Assembly: GCA_041746735.1 (NCBI GenBank)
Contig: JBGTGP010000028.1
Coordinates: 12,360 to 76,359 of the forward strand
Direction of reading: 5' to 3'
From: Opimibacter sp041746735
GTDB lineage: Bacteria; Bacteroidota; Bacteroidia; Chitinophagales; Saprospiraceae
Length of the DNA: 64,000 bases
Shown: positions 44,242 to 51,944 of the stretch, one piece after another
How positions within the stretch are numbered: position 1 is the stretch's first letter
Layout of the letters: the number at the start of each line of letters is the position of its first letter
The notes under the pieces: model-generated
Told to the model about the DNA's origin: nothing
Databases searched by the model: none
The model's input: only the letters and a program-made list of their open reading frames with translations
Translations under genes and position numbers: made by a program

Positions 44242-45612
44242 TCAACCCCTCTCCACGTCCCTCCGCTCTTTTGCAATGCCCGGCCCCAATACCTTCACCC
44301 CATCAATGGTAACCAACACATTATCCTCAATCCGTATTCCGGTAAAATCACGATACGGAGCTAACTTGTCGAAACAGATATACTCCCTGAACCTGCCCTC
44401 TGACTGCCACAGATCGATCAGCTCAGGAATAAAATATATGCCCGGCTCCACTGTGAGTACAAAACCAGGTTCCAGCGTCCGCGCCATCCGCAAATACGCC
44501 GTACCAAATTGCTCACTGCGTTGCACACTATCATCATACCCTACATGATTTTCACCCAGCCCCTCAAGATCATGTACATCCAGACCTATCGTGTGTCCCA
44601 ACCCATGCGGAAAAAACAAGGCATGGGCCCCCGCCGCAACGGCCTCTTCCGTATCTCCTTGCATCAATCCGAGCTGTTTTAACCCATCTGCGATAATCTT
44701 CGCCGCACCCAGATGAACATCCAGATAACGTACACCGGGTCTTACGGCCTGAATGGAGTCAGTCTCCGCTTTGAGCACCAGATCATAGATCTCCGCCTGC
44801 TGTGTACTGAACGTCGGACTGACCGGATAAGAGCGGGTGATATCACCAGCATATCCCATCGCATTTTCGGCTCCGATATCGCAGAGCAACATATCTCCCT
44901 CACGAAGCTTGCGATGATATGCATTGTTGTGCAAGGTCTGTCCCTGAACGGTACAAATCGCCTGGTAGGCAAGCCGTCCATGATTAGCAAATGCGATACC
45001 TTCAGCAATGCCGCGCAGCTCTGCTTCGTACCTTCCAGGTCGAACCGCCGTACGAAGATGCTGATGGATAGAAGCTGTGATACCGAGCGCTTCTTCCATC
45101 TGCACGATCTCTTCCGGTGCTTTAACCATACGCTGACCAATCACCGCATGCACCAGTGACATGGAGTGTCCGCTGCGAATCTCATCCACGGTGCGGTCCA
45201 GCAAATCTGCGAGATACAATATTCTGTCGGCATGATAGGGGGGTAGATAATGCACATCCTTACCCTGTAGCCAGTCTTTGAGTTGCTCTTTTCCCAATAC
45301 ATCCTCAACGCCGATCATTTGTATCCTTTCCTGTATGGACGGTTGAGGACCCATCCAGATCACCTCTTCTATATCTGCATCATCACCTACCAGGATGGAT
45401 TTGCCCTGATCGGCATTGATGATGCCACAAAGGCCTGGTTGTGCAAAACCAAAATAATAGAGGAAGTGACTGTCCTGCCGAAATGGAAACGTATTGGCTT
45501 TATAATTGATCGGTTGCTCCGTCGCGGCCGGGAAAAGGAGTATCCCTTTTCCCATCTTTTCCATCAGCATCTGACGGCGATTGGCATAAATAGCGGGCTC
45601 AAAAAGTTTCAT
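44242..45612 (-). CDS. pepP: Xaa-Pro aminopeptidase (M24B)
   Basis: 456 residues. N-terminal creatinase-like domain (about 1-165) and a C-terminal pita-bread domain with all five metal ligands: D-I-G-A-E (Asp), Y-A-G-D-I-T-R (Asp), F-P-H-G-L-G-H-T-I-G-L-D-V-H-D (His), V-E-P-G-I-Y (Glu) and G-I-R-I-E-D (Glu). Cleaves the N-terminal residue before proline; cytoplasmic. The N-terminal R-Q-D-S-[HN]-F-x-Y-x-x-G motif matches E. coli PepP. ATG at 45612. It is in a minus-strand run with the CHU_C gene (39 bp apart) but is unlikely to be related in function. Confidence 0.93.
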   Translation of the reverse strand: MKLFEPAIYANRRQMLMEKMGKGILLFPAATEQPINYKANTFPFRQDSHFLYYFGFAQPGLCGIINADQGKSILVGDDADIEEVIWMGPQPSIQERIQMIGVEDVLGKEQLKDWLQGKDVHYLPPYHADRILYLADLLDRTVDEIRSGHSMSLVHAVIGQRMVKAPEEIVQMEEALGITASIHQHLRTAVRPGRYEAELRGIAEGIAFANHGRLAYQAICTVQGQTLHNNAYHRKLREGDMLLCDIGAENAMGYAGDITRSYPVSPTFSTQQAEIYDLVLKAETDSIQAVRPGVRYLDVHLGAAKIIADGLKQLGLMQGDTEEAVAAGAHALFFPHGLGHTIGLDVHDLEGLGENHVGYDDSVQRSEQFGTAYLRMARTLEPGFVLTVEPGIYFIPELIDLWQSEGRFREYICFDKLAPYRDFTGIRIEDNVLVTIDGVKVLGPGIAKERRDVERG

Positions 45613-45670
45613 CCCGACAAGATAGGGAAAATTGAAAAGTCCTTTTTCCTACATCAAACAGGATGTCCGG

Positions 45671-47353
45671 TCACTGAGCTTTTCGTCTGAACACAATTAC
45701 CCTGTAGTTGGATTGAGATTGATGGCGGGCCAGTGCATCATCCCAAACGATCACACCCGGCTTATCCTCGCGGGACTCCGCCAGACCATTGGGGAGATAA
45801 TGGGTCTCTACCCATTGCATGAGCTGCTTGAAAAACTGAAGCTGATCATATCCGCGGGTCCACGAACCGGACACAGTACTCCATACAATATACTCTGGCA
45901 TACAGGCCTGAATCTCCCGTATGTATTCCTGCTGCATTGGTGGAGACCGGACCGGATCGCTTAGCAGGCTATAGACCATCAGGTGTTTGGAGCAGCTTTC
46001 ACGGCCGGCTGCTACGAGCAACTCAGGCTCGGATCCCAGGACTGCAATTCGTTGTCCTTCCGGAACGCGTTTGGCAAGGTCCCGACCCAGCTTTTCCAGT
46101 TCGGGAAACATATTTTGATTGTAGGTCTTAAAATGGATCTGGGCATAATCAGGGTTAAAGTAATAGGATGTGCGACCCAGTATGGAGAGTATGATGAGAA
46201 TCGAAGCTACTCCCAATCCGCTGATGGCTCCAACTGTACCGGCTTTCCGAGCCAGCCACTGCAGGGCGACAGCTGCCAATAATGCTATGCCCGGTAAAGC
46301 CGGTACAAAGTAATGCTGATAATAGGCTGCCCCTATTACGACACTTGCAAAAGCTGCCACAGAAAAGACGGCCCCAAAGACGGCAGCTTCCTTTTTATAT
46401 CCGGAAAGAAAGATGAGAACTAACCCTACTGCTGCCAGGATCCAGAGACCTTCAAATCCCTTAATGACACGAGGCAGGATGTTCATAAACATGGAAGTGC
46501 GGGATTCAGCAAAAGAATCGGCCAGGTAAATAGGCTGCAGAACCGTCCAATTGATAAATTCATCAAGTCGACCCACAAGCGCAAAATAGAGAACGACCGA
46601 AACCAAAGGAAGGAATCCGCCCAGGCCGAGCATCACCCATTCCCGCCAAGGAAGCCGATTATTTTTCATCGGATTCCACCAAAGACGCATCGGCCACCAC
46701 AGCAAGGCCAGCACAATGCCTAAGACCGCAGCCTGCTGTTTGACTGTGAAGGCAAGGCCAATGCACAGGCCGGCCAGAAAGAATCTCAAAAGTCGGCCCG
46801 AATCAATACCCTGCCAGAACAGTAGTGCTCCGGCCAGTACAAACGGGGTCAACAACTGTGTGGCGTGAGCTGCAAATCCCACCACATTGAGACTGATCGT
46901 GAGAAATAAATAGAAGGACGTGGCGATGGCCGCCACATAAGGGGTATAGATTTTCCTGGCCAGCGCATACAGACACCATGCGGACACGATATTGGCTGTA
47001 AGGAGTGCTATATGCACGCCGGTGGCACTCAATCCAAAAAGAGTGGTAAACAGTCCGTAGATACCATATAAGCCGGGCAGCTTGCTGTCCAGCATATCGG
47101 TATACAACTCGCGGCCGCGCCAGATCCAATGACCGATATAGGCAAAACTACCCTCATCTCGCTCCAACGGAATGGCGAGCAGCCTGATGCGGGCCCAGAG
47201 AAACACGAGTGCACACAGCCCCAGAAATAGAAACGCAGCTTTGCCGGAGAGTGGATCTGCCTTCCCTTTCCGGGGAGCGGATTTGTTTTTCACTATGGGG
47301 GTGCCGGAAGGTGTTGCAGGAGTTTCTTTCTTGGGCTTCGCCTTCTTTGACAT
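45671..47353 (-). CDS. Membrane glycosyltransferase, GT39/ArnT-like
   Basis: 560 residues. A basic Lys-rich cytoplasmic tail (1-35) is followed by about eleven transmembrane helices. The first periplasmic loop has E-R-D-E-G-S-F-A-Y-I-G (catalytic acidic motif of the GT-C fold, about residue 65). D-S-K-L-P-G-L-Y and H-A-T-Q-L match PMT/ArnT-like enzymes of the phylum. It uses a polyprenyl-phosphate sugar as donor in the periplasm. The C-terminal 130 residues are a soluble alpha/beta domain (V-L-G-S-E-P-E-L; C-M-P-E-Y-I-V-W). Acceptor unknown. Confidence 0.85.
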   Translation of the reverse strand: MSKKAKPKKETPATPSGTPIVKNKSAPRKGKADPLSGKAAFLFLGLCALVFLWARIRLLAIPLERDEGSFAYIGHWIWRGRELYTDMLDSKLPGLYGIYGLFTTLFGLSATGVHIALLTANIVSAWCLYALARKIYTPYVAAIATSFYLFLTISLNVVGFAAHATQLLTPFVLAGALLFWQGIDSGRLLRFFLAGLCIGLAFTVKQQAAVLGIVLALLWWPMRLWWNPMKNNRLPWREWVMLGLGGFLPLVSVVLYFALVGRLDEFINWTVLQPIYLADSFAESRTSMFMNILPRVIKGFEGLWILAAVGLVLIFLSGYKKEAAVFGAVFSVAAFASVVIGAAYYQHYFVPALPGIALLAAVALQWLARKAGTVGAISGLGVASILIILSILGRTSYYFNPDYAQIHFKTYNQNMFPELEKLGRDLAKRVPEGQRIAVLGSEPELLVAAGRESCSKHLMVYSLLSDPVRSPPMQQEYIREIQACMPEYIVWSTVSGSWTRGYDQLQFFKQLMQWVETHYLPNGLAESREDKPGVIVWDDALARHQSQSNYRVIVFRRKAQ

Positions 47354-47399
47354 ACAGGGGATGGAGACGGGATGAAGGAATCAGGAGTTCAATCCAGCG

Positions 47400-47831
47400 T
47401 CAGGGTCGGGAGCGCTTATACTTTTTCCAGAGGGCTGAAAAATGTGCTGCCATAGCCTTTGCCGTTTCTTTTTTAAAGGTGATCACTTCGTTGCTGTCAT
47501 CCGTGGCCGGAGCACCGCACGCAATGCAATCTGTGGATGCATCATAGATCGCGACCTCGATGACAAAAGGATTGAATTCAGAAGGCGGCAACAATAAAAA
47601 GTTAGTATCGATCTCCCGCTCAGTGACGTTAAATTTTTTCTTGTAGGTCTTGAGGTTATTCAGGACTTCCGACGTTGCTGGCACGATGTAGCGGTACTTG
47701 GTCTTCTGATCCAGATTGACGCTGACAAGTTCGGAGAAGTCTTTATTGGCTGTGTCATAATGCAGGGTGGGGCTGACCACCCAGACTTCCTTGGCCTTGT
47801 TTTCGAGTTTGATCAGTTGCTTTAAGTTCAT
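47400..47831 (-). CDS. Small conserved-looking protein of unknown function
   Basis: About 143 residues from the ATG at 47831. Soluble, alpha/beta pattern: E-V-W-V-V-S-P-T-L (strand), Y-R-Y-I-V-P-A-T-S-E-V (strand), F-V-I-E-V-A-I-Y-D-A (strand), and a C-terminal amphipathic Lys/Arg-rich helix. There is a C-I-A-C-G pair near residue 106 that could bind metal or form a disulfide. The strand order faintly recalls phospholipase-D-like or signalling output domains, but no catalytic motif is present, so I give no function. It has its own exact -7 box and is separated from neighbours. Confidence 0.55.
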   Translation of the reverse strand: MNLKQLIKLENKAKEVWVVSPTLHYDTANKDFSELVSVNLDQKTKYRYIVPATSEVLNNLKTYKKKFNVTEREIDTNFLLLPPSEFNPFVIEVAIYDASTDCIACGAPATDDSNEVITFKKETAKAMAAHFSALWKKYKRSRP

Positions 47832-47848
47832 ATACAATTGGTTTGGGA

Positions 47849-47856
47849 CAAATGTA
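47849..47856 (-). promoter_or_regulatory. Candidate -7 box (TACATTTG) for the unknown 143-residue protein
   Basis: An exact TAnnTTTG match on the minus strand, 17 bp upstream of the ATG at 47831. It supports that start over the earlier in-frame codon at 47888. The -33 region is poor. Confidence 0.5.
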
Positions 47857-48009
47857 CATAATAACCACATGCATGTAATGACATACACCTTGTATTTCTG
47901 TCGCCGCAGCGCTTTCCGGAATCTCTATACGAAATGATTTCAGGCCATACCCACGAGCATAGAAGCATTCAAACATAAATGCCTCCTTGCCGCGCCCGAA
48001 AGGATACTT

Positions 48010-48885
48010 TTATTTCACATTAAACACCCTTGAAATATTAAATCCGAAATGTACATCACCATCGCCCCAGGCACCCACCGTCTCCGCGATAAATCCCTTT
48101 TCGATCATCGACGTGCTATTGGTAAAATGTAACTGAAAAACGTGACCGCCGGTCTCGATATCAAAGCCGATACTGAGACTATTACGGAAACCATTGGCCA
48201 ATTGATCCGGGAGCACGTAGATATACTCAGTATTGAGTGATGTTCGTTTGCTGAGTTTGATTCGACCGCCAATACCCAAGGCCAGGACATCGTTTTCTTC
48301 AGCTACGGTGGCGACGAGATTGCGATGAACGAGCGTCGGAGAAAGCTGAAGACTAAAACCTTCCGAAAATTTACGTCCGATGATCCCCTGAAAGGTATAG
48401 TAGAGCTTACTGCTGAAATAATTGTCCCGGTCCGGATCGGCGAAGCGAGTGGTCTTGACAGCCATCGTCGTGAGGAGGGCCGCCGTCACAGGCATTTTTT
48501 TCGCACCAGATGATTGGCGCAGAAGTTTGAACTTGATGTACCCATCATAGGTCTTCTCAAAACTGCTCCGACCTACTCCGATCATCAACCGGTCACTTAC
48601 CCCATAATCTCCCCCGATGCGGATCGTGGCCTGATCCAGTCCAAAGAGCTCGTAAAAACTGCCACTCAGAAATCCAAACCGATGCGAGATCTTGATGTCA
48701 AGCTCGCCTCCGGCTGTGTTTTCCAGCGAGTGCAAATTGATTACACGGTTGGCCTTAAAACTGGCGGAAGCAAAGTTGGTGATCTCTTCTTCTCCCAGTA
48801 AGCCGAGCAAATCATCTTCCTGGCCATGCCCCATCAAAGGAAGTAACAGACTCCAGCTTATCAATAGTAAAATCCTGCGGTTCAT
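48010..48885 (-). CDS. DUF5777-type outer-membrane beta-barrel protein
   Basis: 291 residues, signal peptide ending G-H-G-Q. After an acidic D-L-L-G-L-L-G-E-E-E segment, alternating strands and short turns fill the rest (S-F-K-A-N-R-V-I-N-L-H-S-L-E; K-I-S-H-R-F-G; D-Y-G-V-S-D-R-L-M-I-G-V-G-R-S; F-G-F-N-I-S-R-V-F). This is the signature of the Bacteroidota DUF5777 family, whose function is not known. It is downstream of a YceI gene but separated by a strong terminator; the YceI/cytochrome neighbourhood may be functionally linked. Confidence 0.75.
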   Translation of the reverse strand: MNRRILLLISWSLLLPLMGHGQEDDLLGLLGEEEITNFASASFKANRVINLHSLENTAGGELDIKISHRFGFLSGSFYELFGLDQATIRIGGDYGVSDRLMIGVGRSSFEKTYDGYIKFKLLRQSSGAKKMPVTAALLTTMAVKTTRFADPDRDNYFSSKLYYTFQGIIGRKFSEGFSLQLSPTLVHRNLVATVAEENDVLALGIGGRIKLSKRTSLNTEYIYVLPDQLANGFRNSLSIGFDIETGGHVFQLHFTNSTSMIEKGFIAETVGAWGDGDVHFGFNISRVFNVK

Positions 48886-48931
48886 TGTAGATCTAAGTTA
48901 ACCCGACACAAACGATTGGACAAGGTAGAAC

Positions 48932-48981
48932 AAAAAAAAGAACCTCTGATGACTTTATGCAAGCGTAATCAGAGGTTCTTT
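48932..48981 (-). terminator. Rho-independent terminator after the YceI gene
   Basis: Minus strand: 14-bp perfect arms (48968-48981 and 48937-48950; core AGAACCTCTGAT) with a 17-nt loop, followed by eight T (A at 48932-48939 on the plus strand). Located between yceI and the DUF5777 gene. Confidence 0.9.
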
Positions 48982-49004
48982 CGTGTTCCTTGTTGAATTC
49001 TTAT

Positions 49005-49559
49005 TTACTGTGCAGCGGCCATGATCTGGTAGTCTGCCGAAATGGTAATGTCGACCTTCTTCGCAATTTTGTCCGCAACGACTTTGGGAATTTGAATTTT
49101 GTAGTCGGCTACGGCAATCGAGATTTTACTCGTTGCGGATATATTTCCGCCTTTCACAGTAATCGTTCCTTCGGATGTGACCGGTTGCGTGACACCATGG
49201 ATCTCCAACTGACCACTGACGGTCACCGGATAGCGGCCATCTTGCGTGAACCTGACTTCAGACAGATTGTCAATTTTCCCTTTGAACTTCGCTTTCGGAT
49301 AGGTGCTGCTTTCCATATAGTTTTCATTGAAATGGTCCTGCATCAGAGCTTTTTCAAACTGGAAGGCCTTGATCATCACGGCCCATTCCATCTGACCGGT
49401 AGAGGCATCGATGACGGTACTGGCAGACGTATTGTGTGCCTCGATCTTCTCCATCGGGGCATCGGAATAAAACGAGATCTTTCCGCTTTTGGAAAAGTAT
49501 TTCTGACCGAAGGCGAGTTGGCTGATGAGCAGTAAGCTCAATATCATGTACGGTTTCAT
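49005..49559 (-). CDS. YceI-family periplasmic protein
   Basis: 184 residues with a signal peptide ending L-A-F-G-Q. A single lipocalin-like YceI domain: S-G-K-I-S-F-Y-S-D-A-P, F-E-K-A-L-M-Q-D-H-F-N-E-N-Y-M-E-S-S-T-Y-P-K-A-K-F and G-Q-L-E-I-H-G-V-T-Q-P-V. The family binds polyisoprenoid or amphipathic ligands in the periplasm. It is third in a minus-strand group: cytochrome-like lipoprotein genes, OB-fold gene, yceI. The 60-bp gap to the OB-fold gene and its own terminator suggest it is the last gene of the transcript. Confidence 0.9.
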   Translation of the reverse strand: MKPYMILSLLLISQLAFGQKYFSKSGKISFYSDAPMEKIEAHNTSASTVIDASTGQMEWAVMIKAFQFEKALMQDHFNENYMESSTYPKAKFKGKIDNLSEVRFTQDGRYPVTVSGQLEIHGVTQPVTSEGTITVKGGNISATSKISIAVADYKIQIPKVVADKIAKKVDITISADYQIMAAAQ

Positions 49560-49619
49560 AGCTGTTGTATTTAGTGAATGAAATAGATGAAGTAATGGTG
49601 TTTCGTATAAATTACAGCT

Positions 49620-50039
49620 CTATTTAACAATGGTGGATTGTACCAATATGATATCTCCAAAACCTGCCACGGACTGAAAGCCTGTGCACTTTCCTTTGAT
49701 CCGGGCTTCCTGGCCTTTCGAAAGCGTGACAGCTTCCTGACCTTTTTCGATTTCACAGATGACGGTTGCCATAGGGCTGCCGGTAAAGAGAACGACTTTT
49801 TGCTGATCCCCTTCGGTGATGATATCAGCGATGGTGCCGCTGACCTGCACCAGTTTACCCAGGTATTTGGCATCGGCTGCTGTCTCATTTTCCTCATAAT
49901 CAATATGCATCTGGGTGGCGGTGATGTCCAGTTCAGGCTTCTTTTTCGAGAGGCTTGCGACGGGTTTGTTGTAGAGATAGTATCCGATCGCACCGCCGGC
50001 GAGGGCCAGAACCAGAATAGAGATCAATATTTTTTTCAT
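49620..50039 (-). CDS. Membrane-anchored OB-fold protein (tRNA_anti-like)
   Basis: About 139 residues. One N-terminal helix (about 3-22) anchors an exported OB-fold domain (about 55-139): Y-L-G-K-L-V-Q-V-S-G-T-I, V-V-L-F-T-G, V-I-C-E-I, and G-Q-E-A-R-I-K-G-K-C-T-G-F. This is the pattern of the Bacteroidota 'OB-fold tRNA_anti-like' exported proteins; function unknown, nucleic-acid binding not expected in the periplasm. ATG at 50039 is preferred to the TTG one codon upstream. It sits between cytochrome-like lipoproteins and YceI. Confidence 0.75.
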   Translation of the reverse strand: MKKILISILVLALAGGAIGYYLYNKPVASLSKKKPELDITATQMHIDYEENETAADAKYLGKLVQVSGTIADIITEGDQQKVVLFTGSPMATVICEIEKGQEAVTLSKGQEARIKGKCTGFQSVAGFGDIILVQSTIVK

Positions 50040-50101
50040 CAATGTGTGTTTTGTAGTAAAGCGAATCTCGTGGTGTAATAGATATGAGTTAAATAAACCT
50101 C

Positions 50102-50470
50102 TTAATTATTGGGCGCTCCATCGGCGATCCACTGTTCGATTTTGGCAATATCACAGGGAATCAACTTGGCAGCGTTTTGCGGCATAGGTGAAAAACCGGA
50201 TTCGTGCCGTATGGCCCCCAACAATCTTCCATTGTTGACAAATTGAATCAGTTGGCTATATCCTTCCAACGTAATGCCGGAGATATTCGCAGCAGCGCTG
50301 TGACAGACATAACAGTTGCGCTCCAGTATGGGCGCAATATTGTTTTGATAACTCATATTGGCCGTTTGGCATCCTGAATTCGGGTACAGCAATTCTTCCA
50401 CATCATAATAACAGGAGGAAAGGACCAGCACCACCATCCAAAACGTGGTTTTAATTGTTAAGCGCTCCAT
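50102..50470 (-). CDS. Small cytochrome-c-like lipoprotein (one CxxCH)
   Basis: 122 residues. Lipoprotein signal ends L-S-S-C (Cys20). One heme-binding motif C-Y-V-C-H (about residues 53-57), distal Met in F-S-P-M-P, and a final helix with I-E-Q-W-I-A-D-G-A. This is the short cytochrome-like domain often found in Bacteroidota. It is a near copy of the C-terminal half of the gene upstream (both share G-R-L-x-G-A-I-x-H and end W-I-x-x-G-A-x-N-N). Its start overlaps the upstream gene by 20 bp, so the two are translated together. Confidence 0.8.
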   Translation of the reverse strand: MERLTIKTTFWMVVLVLSSCYYDVEELLYPNSGCQTANMSYQNNIAPILERNCYVCHSAAANISGITLEGYSQLIQFVNNGRLLGAIRHESGFSPMPQNAAKLIPCDIAKIEQWIADGAPNN

Positions 50471-51239
50471 GATGAATCCAGGCTTTTATTTTATCAATCG
50501 TACAATCCGCCAGACGAGCAGAACCTCTGGGCATCGGCTGGTATCCCGGTGCATGGGTGATGGCACCTGCCAGTCTTCCATTGAGGGCTACCGTCTGGAC
50601 AGCAGCGTGCGAATTTAGTAAGATACCGCCAGATGGAGCGCCTCCGGAATGACAACCTATACAATGAGTCTGCAGCACCGGAGCTACAAATGCGGCGAAC
50701 GATACAGCTGTCGTATCACAGATACCGGCCGTTTCATCACATGTCAGATTCTTGGCACCCTGCTGGATCCATCTCTTGATAATGTCAATCTGGTCCGTGG
50801 TCAGGGGTTGGTTGGGCGGAGGTGGCATTCGTTTGTCCGGATCATTCTCCCGAATGACTTCATAGAGATCTGATTTATTCAGATCATATGGACGCACCTC
50901 TCCGCTCTTCATAACGTTGGCATAAGAGTCCAGAATGATATCTTTTTCCTGAGTGATCGCATCATGACATCCGCTTTTAGCGCAATTGGATCGCAAAATC
51001 GGTAATACATCCTTTTCAAAATACACCACATCAGGCAGACAGGGATCTCCCATCGGGTCTGGATCCAGCGTGTCTACCGGATTTTGAGTGGTGTCCATCG
51101 GATCCGGATCTATCGGATCCATCGGTTCGTGGACACAAGCCGGAAGAAAAATCATCCAGCCCATCAGTACCAACAGCGCAGGTAATGCCGCCTGATACAG
51201 CACCGAATGTCGCGTATGGTTTGGCCTTGATCCAGTCAT
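50451..51239 (-). CDS. Two-domain cytochrome-c-like lipoprotein with one CX4CH motif
   Basis: 262 residues. The signal ends L-P-A-C (about residue 35). An acidic D-P-M-D repeat linker (about 40-65) is followed by two cytochrome-like domains. The first (about 75-165) has C-A-K-S-G-C-H, a CX4CH spacing, with R-M-P-P-P-P. The second (about 180-262) has C-I-G-C-H, standard CX2CH, and Y-Q-P-M-P. Likely an outer-membrane or periplasm-facing diheme electron carrier. First gene of the cluster with a second cytochrome-like lipoprotein, OB-fold protein and YceI. Confidence 0.8.
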   Translation of the reverse strand: MTGSRPNHTRHSVLYQAALPALLVLMGWMIFLPACVHEPMDPIDPDPMDTTQNPVDTLDPDPMGDPCLPDVVYFEKDVLPILRSNCAKSGCHDAITQEKDIILDSYANVMKSGEVRPYDLNKSDLYEVIRENDPDKRMPPPPNQPLTTDQIDIIKRWIQQGAKNLTCDETAGICDTTAVSFAAFVAPVLQTHCIGCHSGGAPSGGILLNSHAAVQTVALNGRLAGAITHAPGYQPMPRGSARLADCTIDKIKAWIHHGALNN

Positions 51240-51439
51240 GATGTGTGGTCATATAACGAGGGGTGTGTTAAATGTATTCCTTACAACTTGATTTTGTGGT
51301 CTGTACGACTCCGAAACGACGATCCATAGACCCCAGCCGGCCATTAACCAGGATGAATATGGATTGAAAATGATCGCAGGCGTAAACGTCCCATTATGGA
51401 AATTCGTCTGCATCAGCCTCCATGACCCTTATATCTGTG

Positions 51440-51653
51440 CTCCGGGGAATGCAGGGCATTGGAATATCGCTAAATGACAAGATTCCGCTGCCGCTGCACT
51501 CCGGAGTTACCACACCCTTGAATGCGAAGAGTATCAGTCCGCCGGGAACGACCTCTTTTCCTTGCGGCCTGTCCTCATGTGTTCAGGCCGTTTCAGCATA
51601 ATAGATAGGTGGGCGATGGCGCTCTCGTGTGCCTCAGGTCTACATCGCCCACC
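51440..51653 (+). ncRNA. Candidate structured RNA (leader or small RNA)
   Basis: Stem 1 is long and interrupted: CTCCGG (51440-51445) with CCGGAG (51501-51506), TGCAG (51450-51454) with CTGCA (51494-51498), GGAAT (51461-51465) with ATTCC (51482-51486). Stem 2: CGGCCTG (51565-51571) with CAGGCCG (51584-51590), then TTT. Stem 3: GGTGGGCGATG (51608-51618) with CATCGCCCACC (51643-51653). No known riboswitch or housekeeping RNA signature (B12 box, RNase P, tmRNA, SRP) was found. Strand is assumed from the downstream gene. Confidence 0.35.
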
Positions 51654-51905
51654 GTAAGTTAGATCATAGGGGAACATGAATCGTCATGCCTTTCATGATC
51701 ATGTCACAAAAAAAAGCCCATGAAGGTTGCTTTGCAAAAGCAATGTGCTGAAGCTGCCAAATCAGCAGATGAAAGGGAGAATTCCCCGGACATCACTCAA
51801 ACAGGTACTGATGACCCGCATCCCAGCAGGGCGGATATAAAGGAAAGCATGATCAGGAATCGGGTGTTCATCGAAGGTGAAATCTCCAATCGCGGAAATA
51901 CGGAT

Positions 51906-51922
51906 AACGACACAGTGTCGTT
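51906..51922. promoter_or_regulatory. Perfect palindrome AACGACACAGTGTCGTT, probable operator
   Basis: Eight-base arms around one central base, ending 22 bp before the ATG of the membrane protein gene. Size and symmetry are typical of a dimeric repressor site. TACTTTCA at 51930-51937, next to it, could be a weak -7 box. Confidence 0.55.
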
Positions 51923-51944
51923 AAAGTGATACTTTCACCCTGAC

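Larger units (their letters stand above)
51240..51944. other. 705-bp non-coding region with predicted RNA structure and a perfect palindrome
   Basis: No credible gene. The first 200 bp show nothing I recognise. 51440-51653 contains three strong stem-loops (see separate entry). 51660-51905 includes a 69-codon open frame (51720-51929) without any family resemblance, and 51906-51922 is a 17-bp palindrome just before the membrane-protein start. Confidence 0.6.

Noticed and set aside
51440..51653. Cobalamin riboswitch or housekeeping RNA (6S, RNase P, tmRNA)
   Set aside because: Key conserved boxes could not be found on either strand; only generic structure is visible.
51720..51929. 69-codon frame before the membrane-protein gene
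   Set aside because: Hydrophilic, no family, and its end runs through the 17-bp palindrome. A small peptide cannot be excluded, but there is no support.
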